A stretch of DNA of 64,000 nucleotides from Amycolatopsis jejuensis (GTDB lineage: Bacteria; Actinomycetota; Actinomycetes; Mycobacteriales; Pseudonocardiaceae), in assembly GCF_000717335.1 (NCBI RefSeq), contig NZ_JNYZ01000027.1, positions 124,001 to 188,000 of the forward strand, read 5' to 3'. The notes under the pieces were generated by a model. It ran no database searches. It was not told the origin of the DNA and was given only the letters and a program-made list of their open reading frames with translations. The translations under genes and the position numbers were made by a program. Of this stretch, positions 58,556 to 64,000 are shown one piece after another (the first letter of the stretch is position 1; the number at the start of each line of letters is the position of its first letter).

Positions 58556-60835
58556 TTAGCGGGGGCGGGGCAGGTCGCCGAAGAGGGAGCCTTGTTCGCC
58601 GAGAGTGCGGGTGCGGCCGTTGGGGCGGCCCAGACCGGCGGCCATTGCGACGGCGTTGTCCCATTCCGGGTCGGCCAGGTATTCGGTGTGTTTCAGTACG
58701 CCGGGGGCCCAGCGGCGGCGGCCGTCTGGGGCGCGGAGTGGGTCGGGTAGCCAGTGGTCGCCGCCCAGGATCAGGACTCCTGCGTCGTCTGGTGTTGTTT
58801 CCAGGGGGCCCCAGCCGCCTGCCGGCAGGTAGCCGTCGCCGATCAGGTGTTTGCCGCTCGTTTGGTGGCGCCACGTGGTGACGCCGCCGCCGAAGATGTC
58901 CGTGCCTCGGCACAGGGCGCGCCAGCGGCCGTCCAGCGTGGCGAACAGCTCCGACAGCGAATCCTGCGGCAGCACTGCCGGGAACGCTCGCTGGTAACCC
59001 CATTGCAGTGGTGACCCGGCGGTGAGCAGGCCGACGCGGTCGCGTTCGTCGGCGGGGAGCTCGGCGCTCAGGCGGGCGGCGGTGAGCACCGTGAGGATGC
59101 TGCCGAGGTTCAGCCCGGACAGCACCACTCGCGTACCCGGCTCGGCGAGATGTTCCTTCACCCGCTCGGCCAGCTCCGGCACGATCTTCAGCGCGTAACA
59201 CGGCGGTACCCCCGGATGCGCCGCGCGCGGCCAGAACGACACGAGGTCCGCCAGTGCGCCGAGGTGCCTGCTGCGTTGCGGTGACCGGGCCGCCGAATAG
59301 ACCACCCGCAGCAGACCGGCTGCCAGGCCGCCGAGCGCGAACACCCCGATCGCCGACACGGGCGTGAACCAGCCCGGCTGCAGGTCGAAGCCGAAGCGCA
59401 CCACAAGCAGGGTCACCGCGCCCACGCACAGGCCCAGCGCGACGATCATCGCCAGGTGGTGCAGGTGGCGGCGTTCCCAAGCGGACCGCGCCCACGCCTT
59501 GGCCGCGTCTTGTTCCTGCTGCCGGTCGTGTTCCATCAGCTCGACGATCGGCGGGACGCCACGGCGGCGGCGCCGGAGCGGGACGGCGATCGCGTACCCC
59601 GCCACGCTCACCAGCGCCATCAGGCCCAGCCCGCCGCCCCACAGGACGGTGACCAGGTCGTACGTCGTCGGCAGGGAGAGCCCGGACGTGCCGAGCAGGC
59701 GCCGCAGGACGATGGCCAGCCCGGCTCCGAAGCCGCCGCCGAGCAGCCCGGCCAGGGCGAGTACCGGCGCCGCGGCCCAGCCGCCGAGCCACGGCCGCAG
59801 GCGGCGCGGCCGGTCCCGCCAGCCCGCGCGGGCCAGCAACGCCGACGGCACCAGCGCGAGCGCGAACAACACCGTGACCACCAGCAATGCGCCGCCGAGG
59901 CCTTCAACCGTGCTGTCGACACCTGGCAACCGGCCACCGACCGGCAGGGCCAGCACAGCCGCCACGACGACCAGCAGGGTGGCGAAAGTCAGCAGAGTGC
60001 GCCGGGCGATGCGACCCGGGTCAGCGCCGATCGACGCCCCGATGAGCACCGCGAGCACCAACGCCAGCGCACAGATCCACGCGATCAGCTGCGGGATCTG
60101 GGTCGGCACCCGGAACGGCCCGCCCAGCAACGGCAACGCGATGCACGCGAGCGCCGCCACGGCGTGCAGCGCGGACATGCCGGGTGCTTCCGGGTCGGCG
60201 CGCAGATGCAGCGGGACGCCCTTGCGCCCGGCATGGTCGGGCGGGCGGACGCGCCAGTTCGTGGACGAGATCCGGTGCAGCACGTAAACCAGCGCGAGCA
60301 GCACGGCCACCCCGGCACCGATTCGCAGCGGTCCGGCGCGCAGCCCGGACGGCACCCAGGTGAGACAGGCTCGTCCGGGCGCGAGGCATTGCGTGGCGAG
60401 GAGGTCCAGCACGGCCGCGGCGACCTGGCTGACCAGCAACATCGTGAGCAGCACCGCGGCGATCCGCAGCAGCCCGCGGCACAGCCCGCCGAGCCAGCTG
60501 GCGCGGTGGACTGGCGGCAGCATCCAGAACGCGACGTTCGCCAGTGAGAAGGGGAACAGCAGCGCCCAGGCGGCTTTGGCGGCACCCCCGGACGTCATGC
60601 CGCTCCACAGGTAGCCTTCGACGGTGCGCGGGATCGACCGGCCGAGCGCGGGTACCACCGGGCCCGGCGCGGGGCGGCGCAGCCGGTCGGCCGGGCGTAC
60701 CACGCGGCCGAGGCCGTCGCCTGCGACGTCGGCGGTGGAGACCGCGTCGAGGAGCGTTTCACCGCTCGTGCCCACGAGTCCGGCCACCCTCACTTCGACG
60801 ATGCGGGTGTCAGGGCCGGGGAGCGGGGCGGGCAC
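58556..60835 (-). CDS. Membrane protein with C-terminal lipase-like domain
   Basis: A 759-residue protein: N-terminal cytosolic region, then about ten membrane spans from residue 90 to 530. The C-terminal part (about 540-720) looks like a lipase/PGAP1-like alpha/beta hydrolase ([38 protein letters not shown]), but the nucleophile elbow G-x-S-x-G reads G-L-N-L-G, with Asn at the Ser position. Acidic ends in [15 protein letters not shown] start follows GAGGAG. No assigned function; I infer a pseudo-hydrolase, perhaps membrane-lipid related. Divergent from sahH. Confidence 0.75.
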   Translation of the reverse strand: MPAPLPGPDTRIVEVRVAGLVGTSGETLLDAVSTADVAGDGLGRVVRPADRLRRPAPGPVVPALGRSIPRTVEGYLWSGMTSGGAAKAAWALLFPFSLANVAFWMLPPVHRASWLGGLCRGLLRIAAVLLTMLLVSQVAAAVLDLLATQCLAPGRACLTWVPSGLRAGPLRIGAGVAVLLALVYVLHRISSTNWRVRPPDHAGRKGVPLHLRADPEAPGMSALHAVAALACIALPLLGGPFRVPTQIPQLIAWICALALVLAVLIGASIGADPGRIARRTLLTFATLLVVVAAVLALPVGGRLPGVDSTVEGLGGALLVVTVLFALALVPSALLARAGWRDRPRRLRPWLGGWAAAPVLALAGLLGGGFGAGLAIVLRRLLGTSGLSLPTTYDLVTVLWGGGLGLMALVSVAGYAIAVPLRRRRRGVPPIVELMEHDRQQEQDAAKAWARSAWERRHLHHLAMIVALGLCVGAVTLLVVRFGFDLQPGWFTPVSAIGVFALGGLAAGLLRVVYSAARSPQRSRHLGALADLVSFWPRAAHPGVPPCYALKIVPELAERVKEHLAEPGTRVVLSGLNLGSILTVLTAARLSAELPADERDRVGLLTAGSPLQWGYQRAFPAVLPQDSLSELFATLDGRWRALCRGTDIFGGGVTTWRHQTSGKHLIGDGYLPAGGWGPLETTPDDAGVLILGGDHWLPDPLRAPDGRRRWAPGVLKHTEYLADPEWDNAVAMAAGLGRPNGRTRTLGEQGSLFGDLPRPR

Positions 60836-60920
60836 GGTGGTCTCTCCTCATCCGATCGAGTCAGGGTCGAATCGACAACGGTACTGTTCAGGTGCCATCA
60901 AACCTTGGAGGAACCGCACT

Positions 60921-62402
60921 ATGACCCCCGAAAGCGTTGTCAAGCGGCACGACACCCGGGGCGGCCTCGAATTCGCCGTCGCCGATCTCGAGGCCGCGGA
61001 GTTCGGCCGGAAGGAGATCCGGCTGGCCGAGCACGAGATGCCCGGCCTGATGGCGTTGCGCCGCGAGTACGCGGAGGTCTACCCGTTGCGGGGCGCGCGG
61101 GTCGCCGGTTCGCTGCACATGACCGTGCAGACCGCGGTGCTGATCGAGACGCTGGTGGCGCTGGGTGCGGAGGTCCGCTGGGCCTCGTGCAACATCTTCT
61201 CGACGCAGGACCACGCGGCCGCCGCGGTGGTCGTCGGGCCGCACGGCACGGCGGAGGAGCCCAAGGGCGTACCGGTGTTCGCGTGGAAGGGCGAAACGCT
61301 CGAGGAGTACTGGTGGTGCACCGAGCGGATGCTCACGTGGGAGGGCGAAGGCCCGAACATGATCCTCGACGACGGTGGCGACGCGACCATGCTCGTGCAC
61401 AAGGGCACCGAGTACGAGAAGGCCGGCGTGGTCCCGCCCGCCGACGACGAGGACTCCGACGAGTGGAAGGTCTTCCTGGAGCTGCTGCGGGCGTCGATAA
61501 CAAGCACAGGGGCGGACGGGTCCAAGTGGACCCGCGTCGGCGAGAGCGTGCGCGGCGTCACCGAGGAGACCACCACCGGCGTGCTGCGGCTGTACCAGCT
61601 CGCGGCCGCGGGTGAGCTGCTGTTCCCGGCGATCAACGTGAACGACTCGGTCACCAAGTCGAAGTTCGACAACCGCTACGGCATCCGGCACTCCCTCGTC
61701 GACGGCATCAACCGCGGCACCGACGTGCTGATCGGCGGCAAGGTCGCGGTGGTCTGCGGGTACGGCGACGTGGGCAAGGGCGCCGCGGAATCGCTGCGCG
61801 GCCAGGGCGCGCGCGTGATCGTGACGGAGATCGACCCGATCTGCGCACTGCAGGCGGCGATGGACGGGTACCAGGTCAAGCGCCTGGAGAGCGTGCTCGG
61901 CGAGGCGGACATCGTCATCACCACCACGGGCAACAAGAACGTGGTGATGGTCGAGCACATGGCGCGGATGAAGCACCAGGCGATCGTCGGCAACATCGGC
62001 CACTTCGACAACGAGCTCGACATGGCCGGCCTCGCGCGCTACCCGGGCGTGCGGCGGGTGAACATCAAGCCGCAGGTCGACGAATGGGTGTTCCCGAACG
62101 GCAACACGATCCTCGTGCTGTCGGAAGGCAGGCTGCTGAACCTCGGCAACGCGACCGGGCACCCGTCGTTCGTGATGTCGAACAGCTTCTCGAACCAGGT
62201 CATCGCACAGGTCGAGCTCTTCACGAAGTACGAGGAGTACGACAAGGAGGTCTACCGCCTCCCGAAGAAACTGGACGAAAAGGTGGCCCGCATCCACCTC
62301 GACGCCCTTGGCGGCGAACTGACGGAGCTCACGAAGGAACAGGCGGAATACATCGACGTGGACGTCGAGGGCCCGTTCAAATCCGAGCATTACCGTTACT
62401 GA
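60921..62402 (+). CDS. sahH: S-adenosylhomocysteinase
   Basis: NAD-dependent hydrolysis of S-adenosylhomocysteine to adenosine and homocysteine. The conserved substrate loop [20 protein letters not shown], catalytic block [23 protein letters not shown]-binding Rossmann [20 protein letters not shown] and [11 protein letters not shown], and C-terminal KPQVDEW and PFKSEHYRY are all present. ATG after TTGGAGGAACC; 493 residues, family length. It ends the mannose/methyl cluster as in mycobacteria. I see no SAH riboswitch in the 85-base upstream gap. Confidence 0.97.
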   Translation: MTPESVVKRHDTRGGLEFAVADLEAAEFGRKEIRLAEHEMPGLMALRREYAEVYPLRGARVAGSLHMTVQTAVLIETLVALGAEVRWASCNIFSTQDHAAAAVVVGPHGTAEEPKGVPVFAWKGETLEEYWWCTERMLTWEGEGPNMILDDGGDATMLVHKGTEYEKAGVVPPADDEDSDEWKVFLELLRASITSTGADGSKWTRVGESVRGVTEETTTGVLRLYQLAAAGELLFPAINVNDSVTKSKFDNRYGIRHSLVDGINRGTDVLIGGKVAVVCGYGDVGKGAAESLRGQGARVIVTEIDPICALQAAMDGYQVKRLESVLGEADIVITTTGNKNVVMVEHMARMKHQAIVGNIGHFDNELDMAGLARYPGVRRVNIKPQVDEWVFPNGNTILVLSEGRLLNLGNATGHPSFVMSNSFSNQVIAQVELFTKYEEYDKEVYRLPKKLDEKVARIHLDALGGELTELTKEQAEYIDVDVEGPFKSEHYRY

Positions 62403-62416
62403 TCCGCTGACAGAAC

Positions 62417-62450
62417 AGCCGCCCCGAAATGCGTTTCGGGGCGGCTTTGT
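62417..62450 (+). terminator. Intrinsic terminator of sahH
   Basis: AGCCGCCCCGAAA and TTTCGGGGCGGCT form a perfect 13-bp stem around TGCG, followed by TTGT. Confidence 0.93.
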
Positions 62451-62467
62451 CTGCGGCTGAAAACAGG

Positions 62468-62497
62468 TGATAGCTCGAATGGGTGAAGTGTTATCAT
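62468..62497 (+). promoter_or_regulatory. vapBC promoter with inverted pair
   Basis: TATCAT (62492-62497) resembles a -10 seven bases before the vapB GTG, so the transcript may be leaderless. TGATA (62468) and TATCA (62492) form a spaced inverted repeat suited to VapB autoregulation. Confidence 0.4.
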
Positions 62498-62503
62498 GGT
62501 GGG

Positions 62504-62791
62504 GTGAAACAGCTGATCACCCGCGTCGACGACGAGTTGCACGCGCGGCTGAAGGCCCGGGCGGAAGCCGAGGGGCGCAGTATGAACGACCTGGTCACCG
62601 AAGCGTTGAGGGGCGTCGTGCAGCAGGTGGAGTCGCGGGCCGAGTGGAAACGCCGGCTGATCGACGAGGGCAAGATCGCCTACGTCGAGCCGCCTGCCCA
62701 GGTGGCCTCGCTGGACGAAATCGAGAACTTCTCCAGTGGATGGGGTGCGACCATCGGCGACTATCTCGACTGGAGCAGGGGGGAATGGTGA
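62504..62791 (+). CDS. VapB-type ribbon-helix-helix antitoxin
   Basis: A 95-residue antitoxin: the N-terminus (KQLITRVDDELHARLKARAE; GRSMNDLVTEALRGVVQQ) is a ribbon-helix-helix DNA-binding motif of the FitA/VapB sort, and the C-terminal half (EWKRRLIDEGKIAYVEPPAQ, then GATIGDYLDWSRGEW) should wrap the toxin. GTG start at 62504; GTG 62483 is a weaker alternative. The stop overlaps the toxin start, as usual for TA pairs. Confidence 0.88.
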   Translation: MKQLITRVDDELHARLKARAEAEGRSMNDLVTEALRGVVQQVESRAEWKRRLIDEGKIAYVEPPAQVASLDEIENFSSGWGATIGDYLDWSRGEW

Positions 62792-63237
62792 CCGAGTGCT
62801 ACTACGCCGACACCAGTGCGCTGGCCACCGCGTATCTCAAGGACGAGCCCGGCCACCGCGAAATGCGTGAGCTCCTTCTCGAAGGCCCGGATCTGGTGCT
62901 CAGCAGTGAGCTCACTCGGATCGAGCTCGCGAGCGTATTCACCGCGGCGAAGCGATCCGGGCGGCTTCCGGACGCTCGGATCGTCCTCGAGCATTTCGAC
63001 CACCTCGCTTCGCCGGACGGCTCACTCGTGCTGATTCCGTTCCGCCCGGATCGCGTTTTCCCGGCTGCGCAACGGTTGGTCACCGAGAACTATCCGATCC
63101 GCACGCTCGATGCGCTCCACCTCGCGGTGGTCATGCATGAGACTGCCGAGCTGACCGGAGGCGAACCCGTCACGGTCGTCACCCGCGACGAACGTCAGGC
63201 CGAGGCGGCGAAAGCCAACGGGCTTCCGGTCCGCTAA
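62785..63237 (+). CDS. VapC-type PIN-domain toxin
   Basis: A 150-residue PIN-domain ribonuclease: the conserved acidic residues are Asp9 (YADTSALATAYLKDE), Glu in SSELTRIELASVFTAAK, Asp in IRTLDALHLAVVMHE and Asp in VVTRDERQAEAA. It forms a TA module with the VapB antitoxin upstream. ATG after AGGGGGGA; overlaps the antitoxin gene by seven bases. Stop codon overlaps that of the convergent XRE-cupin gene. Confidence 0.9.
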   Translation: MVTECYYADTSALATAYLKDEPGHREMRELLLEGPDLVLSSELTRIELASVFTAAKRSGRLPDARIVLEHFDHLASPDGSLVLIPFRPDRVFPAAQRLVTENYPIRTLDALHLAVVMHETAELTGGEPVTVVTRDERQAEAAKANGLPVR

Positions 63238-63776
63238 CGCGGATACCGCATGGTCAGCACGGCAGTCGCCGGGCCGCCGATTCCCCGGTAAACATGGTCG
63301 GTTTCCGCGAGGAAGGTGCAGGTTTCCGTGGTGTGCACGGTCGTCGGTGCGTCGATCGGGCCGACCTCGGCGGTGCCGGTCAAGACGGTCAGCACCTCCC
63401 GGACGCCGGGGTGGTGTGCTTTGGACACTTGGGTCCGCTCGTGGATGGTCAGGCGGTAGACCTCGGTGATGCCTGCCGGGTCTTCCCAGCGGCCGAGCAG
63501 GGTGGCGGTGACGCTGTCGCCGTGGGCTTCGGCTGGGCCGTCGTCGCCGAAGAGCAGGTCGCTCAGTGGGATCGACAGTGCGGTGGCGATGGCGAAGAGG
63601 GTGTCGAGGGTCGGGTTGCGGCGGCCGTTTTCGAGTTCGGACAGGGTCCCTTTGCCGAGTCCGCTGCCGGCGGCGAGTGCGGTGAGGCCGACGCCCGCAC
63701 GCGTGCGCAGGGTACGGATGCGGCTGCCGACGGTGGCGGCGAGCGCGCGCCCATCGGGGGCAGATGACGTGGACAC
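63234..63776 (-). CDS. XRE-family regulator with cupin domain
   Basis: A 180-residue protein: helix-turn-helix near residues 16-70 (GSRIRTLRTRAGVGLTALAA; GLGKGTLSELENGRRNPTLD) and a C-terminal cupin barrel (EVYRLTIHERTQVSKAHHPG; VREVLTVLTGTAEVGPIDAP; TVHTTETCTFLAETDHVYRG). Cupin-fused XRE repressors usually sense a small molecule and repress divergent genes. GTG at 63776 is used since the upstream frame is within the operator and ybaK. Divergent from the YbaK-like gene with an operator-like palindrome between. Confidence 0.88.
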   Translation of the reverse strand: MSTSSAPDGRALAATVGSRIRTLRTRAGVGLTALAAGSGLGKGTLSELENGRRNPTLDTLFAIATALSIPLSDLLFGDDGPAEAHGDSVTATLLGRWEDPAGITEVYRLTIHERTQVSKAHHPGVREVLTVLTGTAEVGPIDAPTTVHTTETCTFLAETDHVYRGIGGPATAVLTMRYPR

Positions 63777-63791
63777 GCCGCCTAGTCTAGT

Positions 63792-63807
63792 GTTCTGTTT
63801 ACGGAAC
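63792..63807. promoter_or_regulatory. Operator-like palindrome between XRE gene and ybaK
   Basis: GTTCTGTTTACGGAAC is an imperfect 16-bp palindrome (pattern GTTCyGTwwACrGAAC), placed symmetrically between the two divergent starts, next to TAGTCTAGTGT. It suits binding by the XRE-cupin dimer. Confidence 0.55.
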
Positions 63808-63822
63808 CTCAGGAGGTATGCG

Positions 63823-64000
63823 ATGTCGGCGGCGGTGCAGAACGTGCAGGACGCCCTGGATGCGGCAGGAGTCGAAGGCGAGGCGCGGACTTTGCCGCAA
63901 TCCACGCGGACGGCTGCCGAAGCCGCAGACGCACTCGGCTGCCCGGTCGGCGCGATCGCGAACAGCCTGATCTTCATGGCCGACGACGCCCCGCTCCTGG
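63823..64000 (+). CDS. YbaK/EbsC-type aminoacyl-tRNA deacylase (cut by window edge)
   Basis: First 59 residues only: MSAAVQNVQDALDAAGVEGE, then RTLPQSTRTAAEAADALGCP, then VGAIANSLIFMADDAPLL, matching the YbaK/ProX family that clears mischarged tRNA (usually Cys-tRNA-Pro or Ala-tRNA-Pro). AGGAGG at 63811 with a six-base spacer picks the ATG at 63823 (an ATG at 63818 in another frame is not used). It is probably repressed by the divergent XRE-cupin protein. Confidence 0.85.
   Translation, partial: MSAAVQNVQDALDAAGVEGEARTLPQSTRTAAEAADALGCPVGAIANSLIFMADDAPLL

Noticed and set aside
60836..60920. Possible SAH riboswitch before sahH
   Set aside because: The gap is only 85 bases and does not show the conserved SAH-riboswitch core; nothing beyond a normal ribosome binding site is visible.

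Overview
The window is GC-rich chromosomal DNA with GTG and TTG starts, chains of overlapping ATGA/GTGA stop-starts, mycothiol and WhiB genes, and several apparently leaderless promoters. This indicates an actinobacterium of the Pseudonocardiaceae, most likely Amycolatopsis or a close relative. The taxon is inferred from gene content and repeat style, not from a marker gene. Much of the gene order matches mycobacteria: typA next to an LpqW-like lipoprotein, and the block whiB2 / metallopeptidase / DUF3499 / manB / SIS protein / manA / APC permease / sahH.

Layout. 1-6.5 kb: xseA (cut by the left edge), a lipid-droplet-type protein, ispH, a DUF6542 membrane protein and rmuC, separated by long repeat-bearing gaps. 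6.7-10.8 kb: sbcD-sbcC nuclease pair. 11.5-13.8 kb: alkylation repair (ogt plus an ada-alkA gene whose glycosylase half is broken by low-complexity repeats). 13.9-19.3 kb: ychF, then a divergent pair that looks like an accessory insertion, namely an 1139-residue SF1-type helicase with a glycine/alanine-rich hydrophobic insert and a small glycine-rich membrane protein. 19.4-24 kb: two tiny membrane peptides, phhB, and a TPP-riboswitch-controlled thiamine importer (thiB-thiP-thiQ). 24-29.6 kb: a LolA-like protein with an ABC-2 exporter, a two-component system and a Nudix hydrolase. 29.6-31.3 kb: trpS with a complete Trp-Trp leader-peptide attenuator, a YciI protein and a small Cys/Lys-rich protein beside an iron-box-like site. 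31.5-41.4 kb: typA, an LpqW-like lipoprotein and a full oligopeptide ABC transporter. 42.1-45.4 kb: mshB, two membrane-associated proteins, a site-2 protease and a WhiB2-like regulator. 46.3-57.3 kb: a giant GT2 glycosyltransferase and the mannose-activation cluster, then a cation-efflux protein and an amino-acid permease. 57.6-64 kb: a LAxTG surface protein, a membrane protein with a lipase-like domain, sahH, a vapBC pair, an XRE-cupin regulator and the start of a YbaK gene.

How the genes work together: manA converts fructose-6-P to mannose-6-P and manB makes mannose-1-P, feeding mannolipids of the envelope in which LpqW-like proteins and the large glycosyltransferase may act. mshB makes mycothiol precursors. 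sbcCD, xseA, rmuC, ogt and ada cover DNA repair.

The most notable signals are non-coding or very small: an 18-bp perfect inverted-repeat family (GTCCGTGAAGGGAACCAT) found at convergent gene ends; a duplicated 38-bp start region producing two overlapping 13-residue mini-ORFs; a trp attenuator; an iron-box-like palindrome near a Cys-rich peptide; a decayed ada-alkA gene; and many degenerate minisatellites in intergenic DNA.
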